Assembly (NCBI RefSeq): GCF_024459955.1
Contig: NZ_JANFXK010000003.1
Coordinates: forward strand, 186,001 to 250,000
Direction of reading: 5' to 3'
Source of the DNA: Anaerovorax odorimutans
GTDB lineage: Bacteria; Bacillota; Clostridia; Peptostreptococcales; Anaerovoracaceae
DNA: 64,000 nucleotides
Below, one piece after another: positions 25,261 through 34,267 of this stretch. The position numbers were made by a program, and so were the translations under genes. The first letter of the stretch is position 1. Every line of letters starts with the position of its first letter. The notes under the pieces were generated by a model that did no database searches, was not told the DNA's origin, and worked only from the letters and a program-made list of their open reading frames with translations.

Positions 25261-27223
25261 GATTATCTTCCTCCGTTCTGATCGGCAGAATCACCTTAAA
25301 GGTGGTTCCTTCTCCCACTTTGCTGTCAACTTTGATTTCTCCATTCATCTTTTGCACTTCATTGTATACGATGTAGAGGCCCAGTCCGTTTCCTTCCGTC
25401 ATACTCTTCGTAGTAAAGAAAGGATTGAAGATATCTTTTATGATGTCTTCCTCGATTCCTGTTCCCGTATCCTGTACCTCCACATAGAATTCATCTTCTG
25501 TCCGATAAATCTCTATGGTCAGCTGTCCCATCTGGTCCATAGCATCAATGGCATTGGACACCAGATTAATAAAAATCATGTCAAAGGATTCCACAGCCAT
25601 TTTCACCTGAAAATCCTCGCCGCACCGGACAAAGATGCCGATCTGTTTCTTTTTCATCATTCCCTTGTTGAGAGAAATGACTGAGCTGATATGTTCTTTT
25701 ATATATACTTCCTGAACCTGCTTCTTTGATATACGGGAAAAATTCAACAGATTGTCGATGATGTTCCCCGCCGTATCCACGGATTTTTCAATAACCTGTA
25801 CGGCCTGTGACTGGGATTCTTCATCCTTCATGTTTTTGAGAACATAACAGTAGTTGCGGATCACTCCCAGAGGATTGCGGATTTCATGGGCTACGCCTGC
25901 CGCCAGCTGGCCTACTGCGATCATCTTATTATCCTGCAGCATCTGGCGCTCAGCCATTCTCTCCCGCGTCACATCACTGGCCATGAAGAGCAGTTTTTCC
26001 GTTTCCCCCTTGGGATTCAGTATCGGAAAAATATTCACTTCTAATATGTGATTCTTCAATGTAAGCTCCCTGGAAGTCCCCCTGCCCGTGTCCCTGGTAT
26101 CCGCCAGCATTGTTTCCAGGGTTTTCTCCAATTCAGACGGCAGCTCCAGCGCTTCGGCAATGGTACTCCCCATAACCTGGCGGTTCACATATCCAAGAAA
26201 GGCTTTATTGATATCCAGAATGGCCCCCTCTGGAGTCAGCTCGGCCATGTAATAGGAAACGCCGTTGAATGTAGTCTGCATCTCCTGTTTACTGGCTGTC
26301 AGCTGGTTCATCCGCTCTGTCAGCTCATTGTACAAATTCTTATTGGATTGGTAATAAAAGAAGAAAGCACAGAACACTGCGGCAAAAACAATAATCAGAA
26401 GCGCGGCGGCGTCCTTATACCTGCCTTCCTGCACAAGCGGATCTCCAATCCCAAACCAATGTTCCTGAGCCCGTCCCATCAGAACTCTGGTATCCGCATT
26501 TTTAATGCATTGATTCAAAATACTGTAGAGCGCATGATCCTGATTGTCCGTCATAATGCATACATTGCTCTTATACAGACTGGCATACATATCCACGTAT
26601 TTATCGGCAATGCCTCTGCTGTCCAGCGCGGCTACTATAGCCGACTGATCTCCGATAATGCAGTCCATCTTTTTCTTTTCCGCCACTTTTATGGCCTCGT
26701 CAATGGAATCCACTTCTTCCAGTATGATTGCTTTCCCGTCATAGGAAATTGTTCGCTTTTCCTCGTTTGTAAACTGCCCCTTGATGCAGACGCCGGTGAG
26801 ACTTTTTTTGGACAAACTGCTCCCATGGTTTACAAACAGAGTGCCGGTTATCTGAAACAGAGGCGCGGTAAAATTCACTTCATCAATCTGTGCCCGAAGC
26901 TCTTCGTCCACAAGGACAATCTCAGCATCCGCCGCTTCCTGCCCTTTTTTAACCAGCCTTATCCCCAGGCCCGACGGTGCCATTATAGATTGGATGTATT
27001 CCTGCAGGAAACCCTTTTGCAGATATTCCAGATCCTCCGATACGGCCAGTACCGCCTCTTTCTTTTCCTTGATATAATGAAGCTCCATCTGGTTCAGCGG
27101 CAATTTGCTGCTTTTATCGGGAGAAATGCGATAGGAATCTGAGGCTGCGGAATAAAAGACCATTGCCAGAATCGCCGCCAGAAGAATAACGACAAATGTC
27201 ACTTCTTTTCCTCGTTTTTTCAT
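25253..27223 (-). CDS. Sensor histidine kinase with solute-binding-like extracellular domain
   Basis: A 656-residue membrane kinase: helix 1 at 8-26, an extracellular region 30-268 resembling a family-3 solute-binding fold (VDEELRAQID, NFTAPLFQITGTLFVN, DCIIGDQSA), helix 2 at 271-291, a PAS domain about 315-425, HisKA with H446 (AAGVAHEIRNPLG) and HATPase (NLVSNAIDAM, DTGTGIEEDI, EGNGLGLYIVYN). It probably senses an amino acid or GABA-like ligand directly, as in BvgS-type sensors. The gene lies directly downstream of an APC permease gene (its start codon abuts the permease stop codon) and upstream of its response regulator, forming a transporter-sensor-regulator operon. Confidence 0.93.
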   Translation of the reverse strand: MKKRGKEVTFVVILLAAILAMVFYSAASDSYRISPDKSSKLPLNQMELHYIKEKKEAVLAVSEDLEYLQKGFLQEYIQSIMAPSGLGIRLVKKGQEAADAEIVLVDEELRAQIDEVNFTAPLFQITGTLFVNHGSSLSKKSLTGVCIKGQFTNEEKRTISYDGKAIILEEVDSIDEAIKVAEKKKMDCIIGDQSAIVAALDSRGIADKYVDMYASLYKSNVCIMTDNQDHALYSILNQCIKNADTRVLMGRAQEHWFGIGDPLVQEGRYKDAAALLIIVFAAVFCAFFFYYQSNKNLYNELTERMNQLTASKQEMQTTFNGVSYYMAELTPEGAILDINKAFLGYVNRQVMGSTIAEALELPSELEKTLETMLADTRDTGRGTSRELTLKNHILEVNIFPILNPKGETEKLLFMASDVTRERMAERQMLQDNKMIAVGQLAAGVAHEIRNPLGVIRNYCYVLKNMKDEESQSQAVQVIEKSVDTAGNIIDNLLNFSRISKKQVQEVYIKEHISSVISLNKGMMKKKQIGIFVRCGEDFQVKMAVESFDMIFINLVSNAIDAMDQMGQLTIEIYRTEDEFYVEVQDTGTGIEEDIIKDIFNPFFTTKSMTEGNGLGLYIVYNEVQKMNGEIKVDSKVGEGTTFKVILPIRTEEDNLE

Positions 27224-28645
27224 CTATTCTCCCCTCCTCGCCAGCTTTTCACCGAAGATCAGAAGTTCTCTTTCCTGCCTTCCAATCTTGCCGAATTCTC
27301 TTTTGGCCAGAGCAGCCATAACGATTCCCAAAAGCATCCACACTCCCAGCAATATCATTTCATCCAGAGAATTGGCGTTTGTCAGAGTATCCTGAACATA
27401 AATAATGAAATAGAGGATTGCGATAACCGTAATGGAGATTCCCAGCGGAAGTCCGAATTTAACCTTAAAAGGTCTGGACAGCTGCGGTTCTTTTATCCTC
27501 AGTATCACGAAAGAAAGGCATACCCAGCAGTAGCCGAACAGCGAACAGAAGGCGCTGATATCCACAAACCAGATCAGTGCGTTCTTTCCCAGCAGCGGCG
27601 CTGCGATACATACGCCTCCCACCAAAATCGTCGCAGTCCAGGGTGTCTTATATTTAGGGTGGACCCATCCAAATATCTCCGGCAGCATCTTAGCCCGTCC
27701 CATGGCAAAGAGCAGCCGGGTCGCTCCCATAAAAAATCCGTTCCAGGAAGTCAGCACTCCCAGCACGCCTCCAAAGATCAATATCGTACCCAGCGTATCG
27801 TCACCATAGGCGTAAGCGATCACATCCGCGGCAGGGATCGTCCCCGACATGCGGATTTCCACAGGCGCTGACAGAGCCAGACCAACGATGATAATCATGT
27901 AATAGACAACGCTGAAAATGATGCAGACCAGAACCATCTTTCCGATTCCCCTGGGCGGGATGTTCATTTCTTCCGCGGACTGCGGAATCACGTCAAAACC
28001 GATCAGCATGGCGGGAATCATCAGAAACACATAGATAAACCCATCCAGTGAGCGAAAATTATCGCCTATATTGTCAATACTGCCGAAGGTAAAGCCTCCG
28101 AACAGCAGCATCAGGGCCACGATCATCACCGCAGCGGTGGCCATAACCTGAAAGATAATGGCCGGCCTGGTGGCAAAGAGATTCAGCAGCAGCATGATAA
28201 CCGCCCCGATCATACCGATAATGGCCCAGGAAATATGTACCGTATATCCGGCAATGTCCCAAAGAGGCAGAAATTGTCCTACCGGGAACATCGCATCCAG
28301 CGCCGTAGCCAGCGCGATGCCTTCCCAGGCGGCAACTCCCAGATAGGCCAGCGCCATGACCCAGCCTACCATCCAGGCGGCTTTGGCTCCCATCGCTCTG
28401 TATACGTATACCACTTCTCCGCCGGCCAGCGGCAGAGCGGAAGTAAGCTCTCCGTAGGCTCCGCCGACCCCCATAATGATAAGGGCCCCAATTATAAAGG
28501 CGATGATCGTTCCCCAGAATCCTGCCTGCGTCAGCCAGGTAGTGGCGAGCATGACCCAGCTCCAGCCCACCATCGTACCGAAGCCGATAGCCAGAATGTC
28601 CGTCCGTCCCAGAACCCTGCTCAAACTGTTGCGATTATTTTCCAT
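27224..28645 (-). CDS. APC-family amino acid permease, first gene of the two-component operon
   Basis: A 473-residue transporter with about 12 membrane segments. The first helix FGTMVGWSWVMLATTWL and the motifs YGELTSALPLAGGEVVYVYRAMG and PQSAEEMNIPPRGIG closely parallel the two permeases at 28741-30183 and 31913-33358, so all three are paralogues of one subfamily. It is followed without any gap by the sensor kinase gene, so it may act as co-sensor as well as transporter. The substrate is probably an amino acid or GABA, inferred from the neighbouring gabT. Confidence 0.88.
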   Translation of the reverse strand: MENNRNSLSRVLGRTDILAIGFGTMVGWSWVMLATTWLTQAGFWGTIIAFIIGALIIMGVGGAYGELTSALPLAGGEVVYVYRAMGAKAAWMVGWVMALAYLGVAAWEGIALATALDAMFPVGQFLPLWDIAGYTVHISWAIIGMIGAVIMLLLNLFATRPAIIFQVMATAAVMIVALMLLFGGFTFGSIDNIGDNFRSLDGFIYVFLMIPAMLIGFDVIPQSAEEMNIPPRGIGKMVLVCIIFSVVYYMIIIVGLALSAPVEIRMSGTIPAADVIAYAYGDDTLGTILIFGGVLGVLTSWNGFFMGATRLLFAMGRAKMLPEIFGWVHPKYKTPWTATILVGGVCIAAPLLGKNALIWFVDISAFCSLFGYCWVCLSFVILRIKEPQLSRPFKVKFGLPLGISITVIAILYFIIYVQDTLTNANSLDEMILLGVWMLLGIVMAALAKREFGKIGRQERELLIFGEKLARRGE

Positions 28646-28740
28646 ACGGTTCTCCGTGTCGTTGATTATAATAAATAAGGCAGCGGGCTTTTGCCCACTA
28701 CCCTATTATACTTAATTTCGCTTGCTATTGAAAGGAATAA

Positions 28741-30183
28741 CTAAAATCTCTTGTAGTCGTCTCCAAACATCTGGTATTCAACCTCTGCCTTGGAAGCTTT
28801 ACCGTTAGCAGAAACTTTATTGGCAATAAAGAGGATGATTCCCAGTACGATCCATCCGCCTACCAGTGCCCATTCGATGCCTGTCAGAGGTGTCGGGCTG
28901 TAGATCGGCAGATAGAGGGATGCCATGAACAGCGCAACTGCTACTGCCAGCACGCCTACCAGCATTCCGCCCTTGATCTTGAACGGTCTGTCCAGTTCCG
29001 GCTCCTTCTTTCTGATAATCAGGAAGGACAGGGATACCATGAAGTACGCTACTACCGTACCGAAGGCAGCTGCGTCTACGAACCATACCAGAGCGCTCTT
29101 GCCGAGCAGCGGTGACAGAATTGTGATAACGCCTACCAGCAGTACAGCTGCTGTCGGAGAACCGTATTTCGGATGAACCTTACCAAAGATAGCCGGCAGC
29201 ATGTGAGCTCTTGCCATAGAGAAGATAACTCTGGACGCGCCTACGATAAATCCGTTCCAGGAAGTTAAGATACCGCACATCGCCGCGATAATCATCAGCT
29301 TGCCGAATACCGGATGTCCCAGTGCGTATGCAAAACAGTTGGCTACAGGAACCGCGTTCGGGTCGTTTACAAATCCGGTCCGGATCGCTTCCGGTGCGGA
29401 AAGGGCAACGCCCAGGATCATGATCATGTACCAAGCCGCAGCCATGCTGATGGCAATAATCATAACTTTACCGATCTTGTTCAGCGGCATATTCATTTCT
29501 TCAGCAGCCTGCGGGATTACGTCGAATCCTACGAACATAGCAGGTACTGCCAGAACTACAGCTACAAAACCTTTTCCGTCTGTGAAAGAAGGAATCATAT
29601 TGCTGATGTCGCCTTTGATAGCGCCTGTGCAGAAGAACGCGATACCGCCGATAGCCATAGCGATTGTCGCAGTTGTCTGGAATACAGCGGAAGCCTTTGC
29701 TCCTCTATAGTTGATAAAGGTCATGATAACGGCGCCAATGCAGCCGATCAGCAGGAACATTCCAGTAACGTCCGATCCCTGAACCGTGTAAAGTGTACCC
29801 AGATCCGGCAGAATGCCGCCGAACAGGAATCCCAGCGCGTTGGAAAGCGCAGGTCCCTCCCAGGCCGCTACGCCTAAGTATGCCAGAGTGATCATCCATC
29901 CTGTAAACCAGGAAGCGTTGTATCCCATCGCTCTGTACGAGAATACCAGCTCGCCACCTGCCAGCGGAAGGGCAGGTGTCAGTTCTGCGTAGGTAAGGCC
30001 TACGAATATCGCCATTACGCCGCCCAGCGCAAAGGCCAAAATTGCTCCCACAACTCCTCCGTTGTGTACCCATGTGCCTGCCAGCATGATCCAGCCCCAG
30101 CCGATCATTGTACCGAAAGCCAGTGCCAGAACGTCCTTCATGTTGAGGGACTTCTGAAGTTCTTGTCTTCCTCCTTGACTCAT
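28741..30183 (-). CDS. APC-family permease, paralogue next to gabT
   Basis: A 480-residue permease, about 12 membrane segments. It starts MSQGGRQELQKSLNMKDVLA, identical over its first residues to the 481-residue permease at 31913-33358, and the two share long identical stretches throughout (for example PAMFVGFDVIPQAAEEMN). The likely substrate is GABA or a related amino acid, from position 140 bp downstream of gabT in the same direction. No separate promoter is visible in that gap, so it may be transcribed with gabT from the sigma-54 promoter, subject to the hairpin at 30232-30263. Confidence 0.88.
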   Translation of the reverse strand: MSQGGRQELQKSLNMKDVLALAFGTMIGWGWIMLAGTWVHNGGVVGAILAFALGGVMAIFVGLTYAELTPALPLAGGELVFSYRAMGYNASWFTGWMITLAYLGVAAWEGPALSNALGFLFGGILPDLGTLYTVQGSDVTGMFLLIGCIGAVIMTFINYRGAKASAVFQTTATIAMAIGGIAFFCTGAIKGDISNMIPSFTDGKGFVAVVLAVPAMFVGFDVIPQAAEEMNMPLNKIGKVMIIAISMAAAWYMIMILGVALSAPEAIRTGFVNDPNAVPVANCFAYALGHPVFGKLMIIAAMCGILTSWNGFIVGASRVIFSMARAHMLPAIFGKVHPKYGSPTAAVLLVGVITILSPLLGKSALVWFVDAAAFGTVVAYFMVSLSFLIIRKKEPELDRPFKIKGGMLVGVLAVAVALFMASLYLPIYSPTPLTGIEWALVGGWIVLGIILFIANKVSANGKASKAEVEYQMFGDDYKRF

Positions 30184-30231
30184 AATTACTCTCTCCTTTG
30201 TTCAAATACAAATTATAAAATATGATTGCTG

Positions 30232-30263
30232 GAGGCAGGCGCAATCAAACTGCGCCCTGCCTC
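30232..30263 (-). promoter_or_regulatory. Hairpin between gabT and the downstream permease
   Basis: GAGGCAGG.CGCA and TGCGC.CCTGCCTC form a 12-bp stem with one bulge and a 7-nt loop. The minus-strand sequence after it is CAGCAATCATATTTT, a weak T-tract only. It may be a partial terminator or a processing/stability element within a gabT-permease transcript. Confidence 0.55.
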
Positions 30264-30323
30264 AAAATAATTAATCTTCGTGTATGTTCGTTTTTTCTTA
30301 TTACCGCGGACAATAGTAATTGA

Positions 30324-31673
30324 TTATAAGCATTCCTTGATTGCTTCTTCGTAGATTTCAAGACCAGCGTCGATCTGAGCGTCTGTTACGCACAGAGGGC
30401 ACAGGAAACGAATTACGTTGTTGTATGTACCGGCTGCTTCCAGGATCAGACCCTTCTTAACTGCTGCGCTTACGATGTTGGCTACCAGATCAGCTGCCGG
30501 AGTCTTCTTCGCTCTGTCTGTTACGAATTCAATACCCATCATGCAGCCTGTTCCTCTGATGTCGCCTATTACGTCATACTTTTCTTTCCATTCGTTGAAC
30601 TTAGCTGTGCATTTTTCTGCGATTGCTCTTGCCTTTGCCGGATAGTCTTCTTTTGTCATAACGTCGATTACCTGCAGTGCCGCCGCGCAGGATACCGGGT
30701 TACCGCAGTATGTACCGCCGATGGTTCCGGCTGTTACTGCGTCCATGATCTCAGCGCTTGCTGTTACTGCTGACAGAGGAAGTCCGCCTGCGATGGATTT
30801 CGCTGTTGTCATGATGTCAGGAGCGCATCCTGCTTCTTTGAAGTATTCGGACGCGAACATTCTTCCGGATCTTGCCCAGCCGGACTGTACTTCGTCTGTG
30901 ATCATCAGGATTCCGTTGTCGTCGCAGATCTTTCTTACTGCCTTAACCCATTCGATCGGAGCCGGAATGAATCCGCCTTCGCCCTGTACCGGTTCGAATA
31001 CGATAGCAGCCGTAGCGTCTTTCGGTGTTGCTTCGATAAAGACTTCTTCCAGCTTGCCTACATAGAATTCGATGGCTTCTTCTTCGCTCATGCCTTCCGG
31101 TCTTCTGTAAAGGTTCGGGAATTCTGCCCGGTAGATGCCGTCAGGGAAAGGTCCCATGCCGATGGCATATGCTTTCTTAGCGGTCATGGCCATGGTCATC
31201 TGCGTTCTTCCGTGGAAAGCGCCTGTGAATACGATGATGTTCGGTCTTCCGGTAGCGCTCTTAGCAATTTTTACCGCGTTCTCGTCAGCTTCCGCTCCGG
31301 AGTTTACGAACATGGTCTTTTTCTTGTCGCCTTTTACCGGCACGATTTCGTTCATCTTTTCTGCCAGCTCGATGTACCTCTCATGCGTTGTGATGTTCAT
31401 CATTGCATGGAAGTATTTTTCGGACTGCTCTTTTACAGCGTCGATCAGCTGAGGATTGCTGTATCCGATGTTCAGTACGCCTACTCCGCCAACCCAGTCT
31501 AAGATCAGGTTGCCGTCCACGTCTTCGATCATTGCGCCTTCTCCGCGTTTAATAACCAGCGGATATCCGCACTTAATCGCGTTTGGAATCGCGGCCTCTC
31601 TTCTGGCAATGATTTCCTTTGCCTTAGGGCCAGGCAGCGGAGTCACGATTTTAGGTAGTGCTTCTCTTAACAT
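30324..31673 (-). CDS. gabT: 4-aminobutyrate aminotransferase
   Basis: A 449-residue class III PLP aminotransferase predicted to convert GABA and 2-oxoglutarate to succinate semialdehyde and glutamate. The PLP-binding site is TTAKSIAGG with Lys292; the cofactor Asp is D260 in ITDEVQSGWARSG, and NSGAEADENAVKIA lies at about 124-137. Length matches GabT. Related enzymes for acetylornithine or putrescine share these motifs, but the GABA assignment is supported by the dehydrogenase, CoA-transferase and dehydratase genes nearby and by two flanking permeases. A near-consensus sigma-54 promoter lies 84-99 bp upstream. Confidence 0.9.
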   Translation of the reverse strand: MLREALPKIVTPLPGPKAKEIIARREAAIPNAIKCGYPLVIKRGEGAMIEDVDGNLILDWVGGVGVLNIGYSNPQLIDAVKEQSEKYFHAMMNITTHERYIELAEKMNEIVPVKGDKKKTMFVNSGAEADENAVKIAKSATGRPNIIVFTGAFHGRTQMTMAMTAKKAYAIGMGPFPDGIYRAEFPNLYRRPEGMSEEEAIEFYVGKLEEVFIEATPKDATAAIVFEPVQGEGGFIPAPIEWVKAVRKICDDNGILMITDEVQSGWARSGRMFASEYFKEAGCAPDIMTTAKSIAGGLPLSAVTASAEIMDAVTAGTIGGTYCGNPVSCAAALQVIDVMTKEDYPAKARAIAEKCTAKFNEWKEKYDVIGDIRGTGCMMGIEFVTDRAKKTPAADLVANIVSAAVKKGLILEAAGTYNNVIRFLCPLCVTDAQIDAGLEIYEEAIKECL

Positions 31674-31756
31674 TTTGTTCCCTCCTTCGAGTTTTCTCTA
31701 TGAAACCTGATCCGTATTTCGGCAGGCCTCACGATCATATAACTATGTTTAATAAA

Positions 31757-31772
31757 TACAAGAACCATGCCA
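31757..31772 (-). promoter_or_regulatory. Sigma-54 promoter of gabT
   Basis: On the minus strand TGGCATGGTTCTTGTA matches TGGCAYG-N4-TTGYW with exact -24/-12 spacing. The start of transcription would be near 31747, 74 nt before the gabT start codon. A block containing GGCGGAA lies about 40 bp upstream, as it does at the second sigma-54 site. Confidence 0.75.
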
Positions 31773-31912
31773 TAGTTAAAAACTTAACATATATTTTCTG
31801 TCGAAAGCCGGCGGAAACTGTTGAAATTTACACACCGGCTAAATTTTATTTTTCTGAAAATTGAACGATCACATTTTTTCCGTTACAAGCAGTCCGGAAA
31901 TTTTTTTCCGAG

Positions 31913-33358
31913 CTAGAATCTCTTATATTTGTCACCAAACATCTGGAATTCAATTTCAGCCTCGCTTGCTTTGCCGTTTTTGCCGAATTTGTTGAAGATA
32001 AACAGAATGATCCCCAGGACGATCCATCCGCCCACAAGACACCATTCGATCGGTTTTAACGGCGACGGGCTGTAAATCGGCAGATACAGGGATACCATAA
32101 ACAAGGCTACCCCTACGGCCAATATGCCGACCAGAATTCCTGCTCTCCTGACTTTGAAAGGACGTTCCAGCTGCGGCTCTTTTTTCCTGAGAATCAGATA
32201 GGACAAAGATACCATGAAGTATGCCACAACCGTACCGAACGCCGCTGCGTTTACAAACCAGCTGAGAGCGCTCTTTCCAAGCAGCGGTGAGAGTATTGTG
32301 ATAAGGCCTACCAGCAGAATCGCCGCTGTCGGAGATCCATACTTAGGATGAACTTTTTCAAATACTTTCGGCAGCATGTGCGCCCTTGCCATGGAAAAGA
32401 TTACTCTGGATGCTCCTACGATGAAGCCGTTCCATGATGTCAGGATACCGCACATTGCCGCGATAATCATAATCTTTCCAAATACGGGAGTACCCATCGC
32501 ATAAGCCCAGGCGTTTGCTACAGGTACGCTGTCTGGGTCTGCGTTGTAGCCTGCAAGCACATCTCCCGGAGTGGATAATGCCGTTCCCAAAATCATAATA
32601 ATATACCATGTGGCTGCCATAACAATCGCGATGATCATTACTTTACCGATCTTTCCCAGCGGGATATTCATTTCTTCAGCAGCCTGCGGGATTACATCAA
32701 ACCCTACAAACATTGCAGGCACTGCCAGAACAACAGCTACAAACCCCGTTCCGTCTGTGAACATCGGCTGCATGTTTTCCAGGCTTCCGGTCGCCGTTCC
32801 CGATACGAAAAAAGCGATTCCTCCGATTGCCATGGCTATGGTCGCCGTTGTCTGGAAGATGGCGGAGGCCTTGGCTCCTCTGTAGTTGAGCACCGTCATG
32901 ATGACTGCTCCCACACATCCGATCACTAAAAATATCCCTGTTACTTCCGAGCCCTGAAGCTCGTATAATGTACCTAATTTAGGAAGCAATCCGCTGAACA
33001 GAAAGCTAAGCGCGTTTGCCAGCGCCGGACCCTCCCACGCGGCTACTCCGATGTAAGCCAGGGTAATCATCCACCCTGTAAACCAGGATGCGTTGTAACC
33101 CATCGCTCTGTAGGAAAATACCAGTTCACCGCCGGACAAAGGCAGCATTGGCGTCAGCTCCGCATAGGTCAAACCTACAAAGGTCGCCATTACTCCGCCC
33201 AGCACAAATGCTAAAATGGCGCCCATAGTTCCGCCGTTTCCTACCCAGGACCCGGCCAGCATGATCCAGCCCCAGCCAATCATCGTACCAAAAGCCAGCG
33301 CCAATACGTCTTTCATGTTCAGAGACTTTTGAAGTTCCTGTCTTCCTCCTTGACTCAT
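31913..33358 (-). CDS. APC-family permease, near-duplicate of the 28741-30183 gene
   Basis: A 481-residue permease, about 12 membrane segments, sharing almost all conserved stretches with the other copy, including the N-terminal 35 residues. The two copies flank gabT in the same orientation, which points to a segmental duplication. Differences concentrate in extracellular loops, e.g. GYNADPDSVPVANAWAYA here versus GFVNDPNAVPVANCFAYA there. It has its own sigma-54 promoter about 180 bp upstream. GABA or amino acid uptake is inferred from context. Confidence 0.88.
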   Translation of the reverse strand: MSQGGRQELQKSLNMKDVLALAFGTMIGWGWIMLAGSWVGNGGTMGAILAFVLGGVMATFVGLTYAELTPMLPLSGGELVFSYRAMGYNASWFTGWMITLAYIGVAAWEGPALANALSFLFSGLLPKLGTLYELQGSEVTGIFLVIGCVGAVIMTVLNYRGAKASAIFQTTATIAMAIGGIAFFVSGTATGSLENMQPMFTDGTGFVAVVLAVPAMFVGFDVIPQAAEEMNIPLGKIGKVMIIAIVMAATWYIIMILGTALSTPGDVLAGYNADPDSVPVANAWAYAMGTPVFGKIMIIAAMCGILTSWNGFIVGASRVIFSMARAHMLPKVFEKVHPKYGSPTAAILLVGLITILSPLLGKSALSWFVNAAAFGTVVAYFMVSLSYLILRKKEPQLERPFKVRRAGILVGILAVGVALFMVSLYLPIYSPSPLKPIEWCLVGGWIVLGIILFIFNKFGKNGKASEAEIEFQMFGDKYKRF

Positions 33359-33538
33359 AATGATTCCTCCTTGAAATACAAATAATTTAATAAGTTCACT
33401 AAAACAACTGTCTCCTCGTAAATTGTTCTCGTGTTCTCCATAAATTACCTGAACAAGGCGTTTTTATGGCAGTTCCTTTTTTTGCGGCATTACCTCCCTC
33501 CCGTTAAAATTTTTATATTTATTGCACTTATATATATG

Positions 33539-33554
33539 TACAAGAACCGTGCCA
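33539..33554 (-). promoter_or_regulatory. Sigma-54 promoter of the second permease
   Basis: On the minus strand TGGCACGGTTCTTGTA, an almost perfect TGGCACG-N4-TTGCW with GC replaced by GT at -12. Surrounding sequence (TTAAAA..TTAACA on the plus strand) is shared with the gabT promoter. TTGCGGCG (33591-33598) and CGCCGCAA (33635-33642) form an 8-bp inverted repeat upstream that could be an activator site. Apart from this and the terminator, the 33359-33647 stretch holds no gene. Confidence 0.78.
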
Positions 33555-33647
33555 TCATTAAAAGTTTAACAAGCTTCACCCGTATTTCCCTTGCGGCGGA
33601 AGGGAATAAAGAATCTGTTAATTCTGACATCATTCGCCGCAAATAGA

Positions 33648-33707
33648 AAAGTCGGAAAAAAATTTCCATTTCTCCCCTTGGGGTTGTGGAAACTTTTTTC
33701 CGACTTT
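33648..33707 (-). terminator. Hairpin with 20-bp arms after the flavodoxin gene
   Basis: AAAGTCGGAAAAAAATTTCC pairs with GGAAACTTTTTTCCGACTTT (one mismatch). It lies 53 bp beyond the flavodoxin stop; TTTTC follows the stem on the minus strand. It may also insulate the sigma-54 promoter region from read-through. Confidence 0.7.
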
Positions 33708-33759
33708 ATCCTGAATTGTTTTTCTATTCCTGCCGCAATAGATTTATGGTCAATATTCC

Positions 33760-34236
33760 TTATTTTATCTTTTCAGCAAATTTATTGATTGCTTCTGAGG
33801 AAGTATGCAGCTTTGTGTTTTCAGAGCGCTTTCCTTTTTTGGCGACCATTTTCATAATCAGCTTGTCAAATCCTTTTTGATCTTCCAGGGAGATCTCGCC
33901 GCCGAAGCTGCCCGTGGCGATGGCCTTTTTCAGCAGTTCTTCGGGGATGTTCTTTTTCAGATACGCGTCCGCCTGATTTACGAAACAATTGCAAATAAAA
34001 AAAGCACATTTCTTTCTCATCAGCGTTTCTTTATTCTTTGCGATAAAATTCCTGGAGGATTTATGAATCAAACCCATCCGTATGCTTCCGCCCACAATAA
34101 CACAGTTATATTGGCTCAGATCCGGCTTTTCCTTCGTCAGATCGCACAAAGTCGCATCATCCACAAGCGCCTTTAAAATTTTGGCGCATTTCGCAGTAGT
34201 TCCGGTCTTACTGGCATAAGCAATCAGTACGTTCAT
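33760..34236 (-). CDS. Flavodoxin-domain protein (HemG-like)
   Basis: A 158-residue flavodoxin-fold protein. The FMN phosphate loop is ASKTGTT (residues 8-14), with VIVGGSIRMGLIHKS (about 47-61), which is characteristic of the menaquinone-dependent protoporphyrinogen oxidase-like (HemG) flavodoxin family. FFICNCF contains two cysteines. No haem biosynthesis gene is nearby, so a general electron-transfer or flavin-reduction role is more likely. It lies 31 bp downstream of the ClC gene in the same direction, the last gene of a possible six-gene operon. Confidence 0.82.
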   Translation of the reverse strand: MNVLIAYASKTGTTAKCAKILKALVDDATLCDLTKEKPDLSQYNCVIVGGSIRMGLIHKSSRNFIAKNKETLMRKKCAFFICNCFVNQADAYLKKNIPEELLKKAIATGSFGGEISLEDQKGFDKLIMKMVAKKGKRSENTKLHTSSEAINKFAEKIK

Positions 34237-34267
34237 AATACCCTCCTTGTTCTTTTGTTGTCTTTTT

